Below are positions 1-11,259 of a DNA stretch of 64,000 nt, piece after piece. Under the pieces are notes generated by a model. The model saw only the letters and a program-made list of their open reading frames with translations. It searched no databases and was not told where the DNA came from. Source of the stretch: Cyclina sinensis. Lineage: Eukaryota > Mollusca > Bivalvia > Venerida > Veneridae. The DNA is taken from assembly GCA_012932295.1 (NCBI GenBank), contig JAAONU010000019.1:29241913-29305912 (forward strand), read 5' to 3'. The first letter of the stretch is position 1. Each line of letters begins with the position of its first letter. Both the position numbers and the translations under genes were made by a program.

Positions 1-164
1 ATATTTATTGGGCCTTCAGTTGAAGCCTATTAAGATTTTGAGATGAAAGGTGTATAAATAATAAATAATATTAACAATTTTTGTCACTTATTTTGTGATA
101 AGATTTTACCAGGTCAATATGAAATCCTGAAATTTACAGTCAAATAAAATGAAATCAGAGCTTT

Positions 165-1262
165 TTGTCAAAATCTGTAAACTTTTACAGCAGTAGAACT
201 TTATCGGTATGCAGCAGAAGTGGAAGTAACAAATTACAACAGTATCAGGAAAGGAATTACAACAGTAACAGAAGTAGAAATACTAAATCTAGAGAAAGCA
301 AAATAATTAGTAATAGTAGCATCAGAAGAAGAGAGAGAAGTACAACCAGTGGCTGCAACAGCAGCAGAAGGAGCATTATAATAGTACAAATAAAAAACAA
401 GTTGTAGAACAAATAAAAGCAACAGGTGTAAAAGGTCCAAATATAAAAGTGGAAGTAGAAAACTGAACAAGGGCAGCAACAGGAGCAGACAAAGCAGTGG
501 AATAAGCAATGGAACCAGTGGTAGAAACAGGAGCAGATATAATAGTGAGAAAAGCAATAGAACCAGTGGCAGCAAAATGTGCGGAAACAACAGTGGAATA
601 AGCAATAGATCAGTGGCAGCGACAGGTGCAGATACAACAGTGGAATAAGCAATGGAACCAGTGGCAGCGAAAGGTGCAAATTAAACAGTGGAATAAGCAA
701 TGGCGAAAGGTGTAAATACAACAGTGGAATAAGCAATCGAACCAGTGGCAGCGAAAGCTGCAGATTAAACAATGGAATAAGCAATGGAATCAGTGTTAGC
801 GAAAAAGAGCTGTGTAAAAATACAGTAGAACTACCAGCAGCAACAGTGCAGATGTATCAGTGGAAGTCACAGTAGATCAAGTGCCGGCCACAGGAACAGA
901 TATAACAGATGAATAAGCAATAGAACACGTAGCAGCAACATGAACAGATGAAACAGTGGAGGCAACGATGGGAGCAGTAGCTGAAATAAATACAGATGTG
1001 ACAGCAGAAGATATAACAGTAAAAGAAGCAGTAGAACCAGTGGAGGCAAATAAAGCAAATATAACAGTGGAAGATGTAGTGGAACCAGTGGCAGCAAAAA
1101 GAGCAGTATTAACAGTGGAATAAGCAATGGAAGCAGTGGATGGAAAATATATATCAGATATATCAGCAGAAGTAGCATTTGAACCAGGGGCGATACAGGA
1201 GCAAATATAACAGTAGAAGAAGCATTAGGAATAGTTGCAGCAAAAGGAGCAAATATAACAGC
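165..1262. repeat. Degenerate GNA-type minisatellite, left-edge array
   Basis: Imperfect short repeats made almost wholly of GCA, GTA, GAA, ACA and AAA triplets. A typical + strand unit reads EPVAAKGAN then TVE then a TAA stop. The TAA recurs in most units because a GAA is changed, so the + frame never stays open long. The minus strand stays open as Leu/Pro/Ser-rich runs, which I take as an artefact of the base pattern, not as a gene. The array stops at about 1265, where the sequence shared with copies B and C begins. Confidence 0.75.
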
Positions 1263-1265
1263 ATT

Positions 1266-1560
1266 ACTCTCCTGCGCATCGGTCGTATGTTTCACTTTCT
1301 TACCTCTGCTATAAATCAATTTTCGGAACGATATTTCTATTTTTAGAAAGGGAAATCCACAGTTACTTTTAAGCCAATCAGTGACTAGCTTACAACTAAT
1401 CGTCACATACATACATTTGACAACCCAAAATGTAAACAAACAATTCATGTTCGCATGTTACTTTTGTATTTTACTGATCAAAGTGTTTTTTTAATATGTA
1501 TACGTAAATAAACCAATAATAATAACAAAAAGGTTAAACTCAAGATTGTTAGATTGTTTG
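1266..1560. repeat. Conserved non-coding block, copy A
   Basis: About 280 bases that recur at 22343-22620 and 43340-43610 with high identity. The block starts at ACTCTCCTGCGCATCGG and holds a CCAATCAG box and a GTAAACAAAC stretch of forkhead-site type. It marks the same point in each tandem copy. In A the sequence to its left is a repeat array unrelated to the left flank in B and C, so this is the left edge of homology. In A a short extra stretch separates it from the helicase exon. No coding potential seen. Confidence 0.6.
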
Positions 1561-1568
1561 CGGACGTT

Positions 1569-1826
1569 CTATTGCAGTCTTCCAACGTTGCGGATAACGT
1601 AAACGCGTAGTTCGGTCAGCCTTTTGTTGGCAGCAGTAAGTTTACGATAGAGAAACGTTAGTCCTTGAAAACACAGTGACTTTCCTGGCCCTGTTTTTGC
1701 ACAAACAAATGTGTCCTTATTTTCCTCAATGATTGCACGAAGTACAGATTTTTGAAATGGTTTAATGGAGCGATAATTTAAACGTTTTGCAAATTGATCA
1801 AAGTTTATATCTTCCAGAGACGACAT
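1569..1826 (-). CDS. RecQ-like helicase 5' exon or fragment
   Basis: The likely start is the ATG at 1826 (MSSLEDINF); an in-frame ATG lies further upstream. About residues 12-32 read like the Q-motif/motif 0 region of RecQ helicases (FQKSVLRAIIEE). They are followed by motif I (Walker A) AKTGPGKSLCFQ, which would bind the ATP phosphates. The residues after GLTFLYRKL do not look like RecQ, so the true exon probably ends near there, or the gene is cut off. No motif II (DExH) or later helicase motif is visible. Just upstream, at 1878-1945, lie CACGTG and CCAAT boxes. Copies B and C keep the flanks but have lost most of this exon. It may be a relic rather than an active gene. The helicase family is fairly sure; function and completeness are not. 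Confidence 0.5.
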   Translation of the reverse strand: MSSLEDINFDQFAKRLNYRSIKPFQKSVLRAIIEENKDTFVCAKTGPGKSLCFQGLTFLYRKLTAANKRLTELRVYVIRNVGRLQ

Positions 1827-1869
1827 TTTCTTTACAAAAATGTGAGAAAAGGCCATTCTATTTATAATT

Positions 1870-1950
1870 TTTGCAGTCACGTGATCGTTTCAACCAATGA
1901 AAATTGGTTTAAAGATTTTTCGGTTTTGGGGATATTGGTGCACTTTCAAT
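1870..1950. promoter_or_regulatory. Putative bidirectional promoter: CACGTG plus CCAAT boxes, copy A
   Basis: A palindromic E-box CACGTG (1878-1883) is followed by CCAAT and, on the other strand, ATTGG. It lies between the minus-strand helicase exon and the + strand GNA repeat. The same arrangement is kept at 22714 and 43702. Promoter activity is inferred from these boxes only; no TATA box or start site can be assigned. Confidence 0.4.
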
Positions 1951-2039
1951 GGTTGTTTAAAAGTTCATTGTAAAGGTCAATATCATAAATCTACTCTTAT
2001 TAAAGCAGCGGTGTGAAGTAACGGAAGTGTATTCACTTA

Positions 2040-2390
2040 GCTGCTGAGGGAGCGCATAACAGCATAAGAAGCAGTTGAACCAGAGGCAGAAAAAGTAGCC
2101 GTTGTAACTGTATAAGTACCAGTAAATCAAGCTGCAGCAAAAGCAGCAGGAGGAACAGTAAAAACAGCAGCAGTAAAAGTCTTATAATAGGAATCAGGAG
2201 CAGAAGTAGCAGTTATAACATTAGAAAAAGTAGCAGTGGTAGAACCAACAGAGCAAAAGGAGCATTGAAACAGTAGCAGTAAAATAAGAAAACACAATGT
2301 CAGCGTCACAGCTGCAAAGAAAATCATTATAACAAAATCAGTCGAATAACTAGACCCAATATTAACAACAGAAACTGTCAAAGCATTTTA
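2040..2390 (+). repeat. GNA-type degenerate coding-like repeat, copy A
   Basis: Valine-, alanine- and glutamate-rich reading on the + strand (for example EAVEPEAEKVAVVTV) broken by in-frame TAA and TAG. The same sequence, with the same type of breaks, occurs in B near 23400-23640 and in C near 44380-44650. It is either an old repetitive gene that has decayed or a non-coding repeat with 3-base periodicity. Confidence 0.55.
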
Positions 2391-3735
2391 GCAGTAGCAG
2401 TAGAACAATAAGACCTAGTGGCAACAACAGGAGCTGATAAAACATTATAAAAGCAGCAATAGAATAATTATACCAAGTGGTAGCAACAGGAGGTGAAAAA
2501 AGCATTATTGTAGTAGCAGTAGAATATTTAGACCCAGCGGCAGCAACATGAGCTGAAAAGGCTTAATAATAGTAGCATTAGAATAATTAGACCCAGTGAC
2601 AGCAACATGAGCTGAAAAAGCATTTTAACAGTAGCAATAGGATAGTTAGACCTGGTGGCAACAAAAGGATGTGAAAAAGCATTATAACAGTAGGAGTAGA
2701 TTAAATAGACCCAGTGGCAACAAAAGGAACTTAAAAGTATTATAATAGTAGCAGTAAAATAATTAGACGGAATGGCAACAACAGGAGGTTAAAAAGCATT
2801 ATAACAGTAGCAGTAGAATAATCAGACCCAGTGGCAGCAACAAGAGGTGAAAAGCATTATAACATAACAGTAGAACAATTAGACCTAGTGCCAACAACAG
2901 AAGCTGAAATAAAATATAATAGCAGCACTAGAATAATTAGACCCAGTGGCAGCAACAGGAGCTGAAAAAGCACATAATACAATAGCAGTAGAATAATAAG
3001 AACCTAATGCCAGCAACAAGAGGTGAAAAAGTATTATAACAGTATCAGTGAAATAATCTGAGCCAGAGCCAGCAACGGGAGCTGAAAAAGCAAATATAGC
3101 AATAGCAGTAGAATAATTAGACCTAGTGGCAGCAACAAGAGGTGAAAAAGTATTATAACAGTAGCAGTTGAATAATTAGACCCAGTGGCAGCATCAGGAG
3201 CTAAAAAAGCATTATAATAGTAGCAGTAAAATAATCTGAGACAGTGCCAGCAACGGGAGGTGAAAAGGCATAACAACAGTAACAGTAGAATAATAAGACC
3301 TAATGGCAGCAAGAGGAGCTGAAAACGCATTATAACAGTAGCAGTGAAATAATTAGACATAGCGGCGGTAACAGGACCTGAAAAGGCATTAAAACAGTAG
3401 GAGTATAATACTGGCAACAACAGTAGCTAAGAAAGCATTACAACAGTTGCAGTAGAATAATAAGACCCAGTAGGAACAACAGGTGTTGAAAAAAGCATAA
3501 CAACAGTAACAGAAGAATAATTGGACCCAGTGGCAACAACAGGAGCTGAAAAAGCATTATAACAGAACTAGTAGAATAATTAGACCTAATTTGCAGCAAC
3601 AGGAGCTGAAAAAGCATTATAAAAGTAGGAATAGATTAATTAGACCCAATGGCAATAATGGAGTTGAAAAAGCATTTTAACAGTAGCAGTAAAATAGTTA
3701 GACCCATTGGCAGCAACAGGAGGTGAAAAAGCATG
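2390..3735. repeat. 59-bp minisatellite, expanded in copy A
   Basis: About 23 imperfect units with a period near 59 bases, each with the core GACCCAGTGGCAGCAACAGG followed by AGCTGAAAAAGCATTATAAC. In B this array is down to about one unit and in C to two or three, near 44690-44830. The minus-strand open frames across it are Leu/Pro-rich and reflect the repeat only. Confidence 0.8.
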
Positions 3736-4106
3736 ATAACAGTGGCAGTAGAAGTTAAAGAACCAGTGGCAGCAACAGGTACAGAAGTAGCAGAAAAAGT
3801 AGAAGTAGTAGAAATAGTACAATCAGGTGCAGTCGCAGCAGCAGTAGTAGTAGGAGTAGTTAATGCAAAATTTGTGGCATTAATAGTAACAGTAGTTCTG
3901 AACCTCAGTTGCATTTTTTTAAATCATATTTTAGAAATTTCGTACATGTTGTGGCATAAAATACATTTTACTTAATCATGGCTAAAGTGAGTTATGTATA
4001 CAAGAATAGCACAACTTGTATAGAATTGAAAATTATTTAGGACTTTCATAAGTGGTGACATTTAGAAAGGAATGCTTTCTTTGAAGTTCAATCTGCTAAC
4101 AATAAA
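3736..4106 (+). other. Conserved 3' end of the GNA repeat with poly(A) signal, copy A
   Basis: A + strand frame, open from 3733 to 3975, contains VAATGTEVAEKVEVVEIV and ends in a hydrophobic run, ALIVTVVLNL. Copies B (to about 23840) and C (to about 44950) keep this reading with mostly conservative changes (EFVAVIVAVVLNL and EFVAIIVTVVLNL). An AATAAA lies at 4101-4106 and is kept at 24021 and 45133. This could be the last exon of a repetitive protein gene with a hydrophobic C-terminus. No family recognised; coding status unproven. Confidence 0.35.
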
Positions 4107-4129
4107 ATTGTCAATCAGAAAAGTTTTAT

Positions 4130-5830
4130 ATCACTTTTGAAACTGTTTTACACGGAAGTCTTGGTTAAAAAAAAACGCATTGTAGATAAAATAAAAGAAA
4201 AACTTTAATCCTTGATCTTGCTATTGTTTTATTTTTCCTTTTATGTGGAGCCAATCGATAAGACTTACGTTAAATAATGAAATAATATCTTTATCTATTC
4301 TCTAATCGTTCAACACTGTTTTAAACAATCATTGATTATTGTAGGTTTTGATAAGTTGGTTATCTTTGAAATTATTGCAAATGTAAGTAAATTTTATTTT
4401 TCTTACTAAGACCGTTTTTAAATTAAATATAGACAAGAAACAAAACATTTTTGACTGTCTTGTTTCTTTAGACTTAATAGGGCTACCGCAAAAGCAAGGT
4501 TTCCTTTTAGTTCAAGCATTTGGAAAATATGGTTGTTAAGCATTTCCAGATTCATGTTCTTAAAATATGTTTGTCTCTTGTAGATATGCAATGGTGTTTT
4601 TGGCACTTGATTAAATTTTGCACACTTCACAATATTTTGTCCTTGCCTTTCTAGATCATGGATATAAAGACAATCTAGTATATAAATTATTGGGCTGTCG
4701 AACTACGGAGCGTCGAAAATACACGCACCTGTTTACATGCGTTATTTGAGGCTTAAATCAAACTTAAAGTACGTACATAAATTGCAATTTTATCAATTTT
4801 CGATGTTTATTTTTGTTTGAATTGATAAAACCTATTTTTATTTGTGATAACGAGTAACATGGAAGCAACTACGGCCGAAAAACAAAAGAGTTTATGAAAA
4901 AATTATCATTTTTATTGACTTTTTATATTTAATACTGTTTCGTGCCTATAGTTCAATCAATGAATGTAAAATTCACATTTTTCAGGGAATGATTAAGAAT
5001 GTGACAGGCTAAGTGTCTAATTTACCAATCTCTATTTAAGATGAGTAGAATTCCTTTATTTTCAAAAATAAGGACTTGAAAAAGATTAAATGCGTATAGT
5101 ATTTTAGAGGAAACTGTAATGAGAATCAAAGGTCAGTGAAATGTATAAAAAACTTGATCGCAAAGAAAGTTGATATAACGAAGGTATGTGAATTAAAATT
5201 TGAAATAAACTAAATATATGAAGTATATTAAGTAAACGATTTAATTTTGGAATCACATAATCTTATTACAACATATTGTCATTTTAAGACGATTCACTTT
5301 TATAATCTCACTATCTTATTACAACATATTGTCATTTAAAGACGATTCCGCCTTGACCTAGAGAAGAAATGGCAAGTACTTGCAACCTCATTGGCCTGAA
5401 TATATCAAAGAGAAACATATCCAAAACAGCCATTTTTTCTTATTCTATCCACTAAAACAACAATGCAGTGTTAAATCAATCATATTGATGTAATCCTCAT
5501 TGCCCATGACAAGTGACCACTGTAAGATAATCTAGTTGTGAGGACGAATAAAAATGATCACAAAAATTGTACAACTTTACCCCGCACATTTCATAATGAT
5601 TAACATATATCTAAATCAAAATATGAAAATTAATCGAGCTTAAAACCAACTAGAATTATTTCTATTAATTAATTGGTCTGAGCTCTTGTTTGTCATATTA
5701 AGCGGTTTTAGAAAAAATATTAAGTTAATTCTTGATATCCGATTTCTATTCATTTACCATACCTAAATGCATTATTGTACTTGTAAAATGTTCATTCTTA
5801 TGAAAGGTACTATTAAAAATAAGTAAAGAT
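4130..5830. other. AT-rich gap without a recognised gene, copy A
   Basis: No convincing coding sequence. It holds an imperfect direct repeat of about 47 bases (CTTATTACAACATATTGTCA at about 5263 and 5310). The part from about 4560 to 5550 is absent from B and C, where a poly(T) or poly(T)/poly(G) tract stands instead (24480-24546 and 45580-45660). Confidence 0.5.
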
Positions 5831-5834
5831 AAAA

Positions 5835-5925
5835 GGCTATTGCGAGATTTGAACCCATGACCTTAAGTGTCTATCCTACAGGGAGTAGGTAATTCATTTA
5901 GTATCTACTTTATGGGTTAAAAACG
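5835..5925 (-). repeat. Possible degenerate tRNA-derived SINE head
   Basis: On the minus strand a T-arm-like GGGTTCAAATCTCGC (box B type) follows a stem-like stretch. Related but more decayed sequence lies at about 24845-24905 and 45930-45995. No clear box A or acceptor stem, so it is not called a tRNA gene. Confidence 0.22.
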
Positions 5926-5991
5926 AAGAATTTGACAATTAGAAGAAAAATGAATGTAATGTGTTTTATACCGTCGTCTCTGTATTTACAG

Positions 5992-7052
5992 TTTACCGAA
6001 AAGGACCACAACAATGCCACCAAAGAAACATGCAGCCTCAGCAAATAGGTCATATTCTGCCCGAAATCAGGTAAAGTAGTTACCGTAGTCCATGTTGCTG
6101 CTTTCTTAAGTTTGTATAAATTAAGAAGAAAAAAAATAAAGAAAGAAATAAAAGAAAGGCAGACAAAACAGCATAATTTATAAAAAAAAAAATGCTGCCG
6201 TTATTACGTACAATGCTCCTTTTCAAAATGGTTAATTTTCTCAAAAATATTTTTTACAGCAAACAATATTTAGAAAAAACTGTGGTTGATTTTGGTTGTT
6301 GTAGAAAATAAATTTAAAAAAAATTATTTCTATTTTGTGAAAGAAAATGCTTCTAAAAGGTTCTGGCTCTGAAAAAAGTGTCATCGAGAAAGATGGAATT
6401 TCATTTTCAGAGTGACCAAAGTCTCGAGCTTGATCAGACAGATTTAAGCAGTAGTTCGTCATACCTCAGTGTGAGAGGTTATCCGTCTTCGATAGAGGAA
6501 TTAACTCTAGCCCTTGCAAAAAGCGAGGCTAAGGTTAGAGAACTCAGGCAAAATCTTTGGAAGTTTCAACAGGAATTAGAAAAGGAACAACAAAAAAATG
6601 AAGACCTGCAAAAAATGATTAAAAACAAAGGTGAAGACGTCGACAAATTAATGAAAGCAATTATTAATCTGAAAGAAGATCTTCGTGATACTGAAGCCAG
6701 ATCGTTAAAAAATGAAAGAGAAATTAAGGAGAAATTAGCAAGTATCGAAAAACGCACAAAAGAACAGAATGATTCTGTCACTGAATTAATAACGACAGTA
6801 AAGCAAAAGGTAAATAAATTATACGACACAGTCCAACAAATGAGCATGGAGCAAGCTCAAAGTAACAAAAAGTTGGAAGAAACAATGGACGAAATAAAAC
6901 AAATGAGGCAAGAGATTAAGTCATTTATAACCTCTAGGCAGATAACTGTCTATTCGTCACCACGCAGATCAACGACCATTTCAAACATAGATAGGAGGCC
7001 AGGACCGTCGCATATTGAAACCAGACCAAGCAGGGGTGAATGGATACCATAG
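5992..7052 (+). CDS. Coiled-coil protein, copy A (two exons)
   Basis: Proposed join 6014-6070 with 6411-7052, 232 residues. The first coding exon follows a clean acceptor (TGTATTTACAG, exon from 5992), starts at ATG 6014 (MPPKKHAASANRSYSARNQ) and ends at CAG/gtaaag. The second begins after TTTCATTTTCAG at 6410; both junctions are phase 0. Reading straight through the acceptor would give an alternative start MEFHFQ at 6393. Roughly residues 45-190 are a long charged coiled coil (LEKEQQKNEDLQ, RQEIKSF). The tail is Ser/Arg/Pro-rich (SSPRRSTT, RRPGPS). Compared with B and C it lacks a few residues in the coil, has a small deletion that shortens the C-terminus (stop at 7050), and has lost the 3'UTR with AATAAA. 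No catalytic motif or signal peptide. No named family recognised. The acceptor before the first coding exon implies a non-coding leader exon further left, which I could not place. Confidence 0.6.
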
Positions 7053-7144
7053 CTAAACCGAGTAATCCCAAATAACCATTGCATGTCCGGCTACAAGCTA
7101 TGAGATATTTCAATTCCTACTTTGAAGTGAGGTCGATATCATTT

Positions 7145-7238
7145 CTTAAAGGTTGATCTGACATGAGTTTATATTCCATATATTCTGAATCTGACATGAG
7201 TTTATATTCCATACATTTTGAATATGATATGAGTTTAC

Positions 7239-7276
<38 letters not shown>

Positions 7277-7400
7277 AATCTTTTTTATGATCTAACGTGT
7301 GTTTAAATTTCATATATATTGCATATATAGCATATGACATAATATTTCCGTATATATAGGATATGATATGAGTTTATATTTCATTAATGTAAGATGTAAC
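7145..7400. repeat. ~40-bp AT-rich tandem repeat with (TA)n, copy A
   Basis: About six imperfect units built on GACATGAGTTTATATTCCAT, with a (TA)n run at about 7244-7272. Shorter versions follow the coiled-coil gene in B (26815-26930) and C (47895-48025). Confidence 0.7.
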
Positions 7401-10400
7401 ATGAGTCTACATTTCCTATAAACTTTTATTTCAACGATTTTAAGAAAAAATATAAGCGAGGCTCTGGCGAGCTAATCGACATTCCTTCTGAGCAAGTTGA
7501 ATAAAAGTTCATAAGAAATGAAAACGTACGTCAGATTCTTTATATAACATGACCAAAACAACCATAAAATGGGTTTATTCATTTAAACTATAGTGAAATA
7601 TAGCTATTACAATACATCCAGCAAGAAAATAATAGTTCTTGGATTATCTTTTACCCGTCGTTCTTAATTGGTCACATGTCAGGGTTTTTTTTCTTTTTTT
7701 CTGTTTTTTTTTAAATGTTTCTAAAGTATGTTTATATTAAGCTACCCAGTACTTTTCTCTACTTTTTATTTTGAAAATATCATTTTTCTATCTTAACTTA
7801 CATGTCAAATTTTAGATGTGTATTCGTTAAGTGTCTATGCTTTAACCTAAGCAGTTTACAAAAGAACAATACTATAAAGATTCTGGCGAGTACTGAAATT
7901 TCGTGAACTGTGTAAAATAAACTGATGAACAAGAAAATAAAATTCTTCAAATAAAACATATCGAAACGTTTCAAACGATCAAAACATGATTGCATCTAAG
8001 ACAAAACAACGAATACAAATGTATTCAGTATGACTGAATGAAGCTGTCAGTAATTATTTTATATCAAAACTTGTTACAGCGGTTTTAAGAATACGTACTG
8101 GCATCACACATTCAATGGTCACTTACTTAAGTTGGGACAAGGTGACGCGATTTTTAAATTAAGTTTAACCATTTCATCACTGCACCGACTTTCACACTGT
8201 TTTCGAAAATATGCTTAATACATTAATTTTGTCAAGGATTTGTTGAGTTCTGATTTTCATTTCCCTTCAAGTACGAGTATATCCAAATGATTGGCAGAGT
8301 GTACTGACTTACCAACGTCACAAATGCGATTTAAAAAATGCGTCTTTCCCCACTTTAGTGTCCGCCCCATACTCCTGAATACATAGTAAGCTTTTATTAG
8401 AAATTAAAGTATATACACTTGATGTGCAGAATGTATAATTTAGTTGGCTCCGTCTAAGGTCAAGGTCACACATTAGATCAATACTAGAACTTTACCCGTA
8501 TTCATTTTACACATCTTTTTCATAAAAATAACATTTTCATTTGCTGACGAACATTGGTGACTAGTTTTTGAAATCTGATAAGTTAGACAGTTTTTACTTT
8601 TACTTAAAGACTTTTGTTTTGATTAACAAAGCATTTCCATTTACAACCTTGTAAGTCCATCCTTGTAAGGCTAATGAATAGACGTAGAGATCTACAAAAT
8701 CATTTAGTGTTCCGCAAGTACTTATGAGAAGTGTTCACAGACAACTACAATTTTCTGCATCACATGTAGAGAATACTACACAAAGAAATAATATTTTCTT
8801 ATACATAGCAGCATCATCTTACATCATATGTACGAACTTTTTGGCACCACCTTCCTTATTTGCCACACATATGTTATCCTCGGAATGATTCAAGGTAAAA
8901 AAGGCCTTGTCTGAAATAATCTTAATGAACATATTATTACATGTAACGTTGTCAGTTTCGTAAAATATTTAATATGACGTCTAACAATTACAAAAATATC
9001 ATTTTTTTAAATTATGACATTAAATTAAAAATAATTTTGGCTTTACAGTTTTTTCCTATCTAAGCTTTAACATCCTTCAATGGTCCATAATCATTCAACC
9101 AGGGTTAAACAAATTGACAAATTTTATATATCAGTTTAATAAATGTTTAAATGTAAATTTTTCTAACAATATTGATAATATTGATCAGAATAAGAAACGA
9201 AAAGAAATATTTAAATTCTCCCTTGTATATTGCATTGGGATACTTCGGTAAAATTTGTTTTAAGCAAAAAGACGTAGGTTTTTACTAAGACGCTTTATGA
9301 ATCTAGATAGTCAATATTACCAAACAAAGTTTTACAGAAATGATGATGAAAAGTTTTATATATGTGATGACAGTTTTGGAAATTACTAACAAAAAATGTC
9401 CTACGTATAAATTTACAAAAGTTTTTGAAGTATGAAAAGAGTTAAGTGATGTAACTAGAAAAAAACCCATGTGATGTACAGCTAATAGTTTCTCACAAAA
9501 ATAATATAATTGTAATTTAAACGATTTAAGACAGACGCACATATCACATATATTGGCAATATTTATTTTATGGATAATAAAATGGCCATTTATTTTCAAT
9601 TTGCACTTTTATTTAGGTAGGAAAGAAGTATAACTCACTGCTGAAATATTTTTATTGAAACGAAAGATTTATTTACTCGAAAGGCATATGTATATTAGGG
9701 GTTTTGCAGTATTTAAGGTTTGTCTTTCTGTCATTTCAGGTCAGAAATGGAGTTTTCTAAGTAAAAAGTATTAAAGTGATTGTAAATGTAAAAACATTTG
9801 ATATTAGAAAACTTTTTTGCTCTGAAAGAGATGGTGATCAAATTATTTCTGATTAATATTCGCAAAATCACAGCAAAAGATGTTTTAGGATGTTTTGTAT
9901 CTAATTGTGGACTGAATAAAGATAAACCATACTAAAAAGAACTGTAAAAGCTTGCACATTTTTATATCATATTCACACAAAAAATAAATTAACCACTTAG
10001 CTTTTAATGTAAACTTGTGTACACAATGACATATCATTAGGTGTTAATGATAAATGTGTAATTACATTTTACCATGTTAGGTTTTAAAGATTTACTAAAG
10101 CGAATTTTGTAAAACAACACAAAAACACAACATGATTAGCATAACTTTAGTTTTCAAGCGATCTTTATCTATACGAATATTTTTACTTTATCGAATGAGA
10201 CAAACTGCAGTGGCACATGGGTGACATGCACTAGTCTTTCTTTCAATTGCACGTTTCGTTTTTTATTTCGTGCCCACGAGACCTTAAAGTATGTCGTGGT
10301 AACGAGTTACAAAGTCGTTGGAACGAGATAAAAAAAGAGAAGCGCAATCTAAAAAACGACTTCTGCATGTCACCTCTGTGTCACCGTAACAAAATGCTGA

Positions 10401-11030
10401 AAAAAGTTACCATGATACTTTATAAATATCACTTATGAAAAATACACTAGTAAGATGAATGTGTTTTATTTCACTGCACATTTAATATTTAGGAAATAGA
10501 ATTTTAGTTAGAGTGATTGATCTACCGTCAAATATAGCACGGCGTCGAGTTTACCAAAACTTTAAAATCTATTTCCATTTTAACACATATGTATAGTAAT
10601 AAGGGACACAATCATGTGCACTACTTCATCATGCCATATTTTACGGTTATTGTCCCTGTCAGGACAGACAGACATATTTATTTAATCCGTTTGAGCTAAA
10701 AAGCTCATGAAGATATCATAAACATGATAACAAGATATCGGCGAACAGTAGTTTACACAATTAGTAAACAGTAGTATTATTTTGATAAATAATAAATAAT
10801 TTTGGTACTCCATCCTGTAAACAGATCGTAAAGTAACAAATGTTGAAACATAGGTAGAAAACATGGAGAAGGAAGAAAAAAGAAAAGAAAGGCGATTCCG
10901 TTTACCCCACTATTCATTCCCCACGTGAAAATGAAAACAACATGGTCATTTTTAGTTTATCAGTTAATAATTTACTTATAAAAATATTTTAAAACAGTTA
11001 TCTTTTACATTGACAAATAAGAACAGCCGA
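7401..11030. other. AT-rich gap, copy A
   Basis: No gene I can support. Short open frames here lack codon structure or homologous open frames in B and C. At about 8241-8345 lies sequence matching 27245-27360 in B, where a good acceptor (CATTTCCCTTCAG) precedes the open stretch VYPHDWQSVWTNQRLTC. In A that stretch is interrupted by stops, so at most it is a relic exon. The B/C Tc1-bearing insertion is absent here; its site corresponds to about 9110. Confidence 0.5.
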
Positions 11031-11040
11031 AGACAGTTTG

Positions 11041-11085
11041 TAGTGACGTCAGCAGGCGCGCGCTTGTATTCGGCGTCCAATAATG
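11041..11085. promoter_or_regulatory. CpG-rich patch with a CRE-like TGACGTCA
   Basis: TGACGTCA followed by GGCGCGCGC, CGGCG and a CCAAT box, in sharp contrast to the AT-rich surroundings. It lies in about 640 bases (10490-11150) that are missing from B and C. It may be a CREB/ATF-type promoter element; there is no nearby gene I can tie it to. Confidence 0.3.
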
Positions 11086-11165
11086 TATATGATATATCAC
11101 TCACAATTCCTACTTTGTTTATTGTCGGCGAATTGCGGATAGTGTTAAAATAAGATTTTTCTTAC

Positions 11166-11252
11166 TCCTGATAACGTTACTTCGTAGAATACACCACAGA
11201 ACTGCAGGGTTGTTAAATCATTGAACCCATCTACCAAACCATTAACACGTCT
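11166..11252 (-). pseudogene. Decayed copy of an 88-bp exon, copy A
   Basis: Homologous to the open exons at 32056-32143 and 54129-54216. In A one base is missing and stops follow, and the donor is altered to GGAGTAAG. The acceptor GATATTAG is kept. Unknown gene. Confidence 0.4.
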
Positions 11253-11259
11253 CTAATAT

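Noticed and set aside
234..1448. Long minus-strand frames rich in Leu and Pro over the GNA array
   Set aside because: They follow from the triplet pattern of the repeat; several frames overlap and none has a motif or splice signal.
5845..5870. tRNA gene on the minus strand
   Set aside because: Only a T-arm-like stretch; no acceptor stem or box A.
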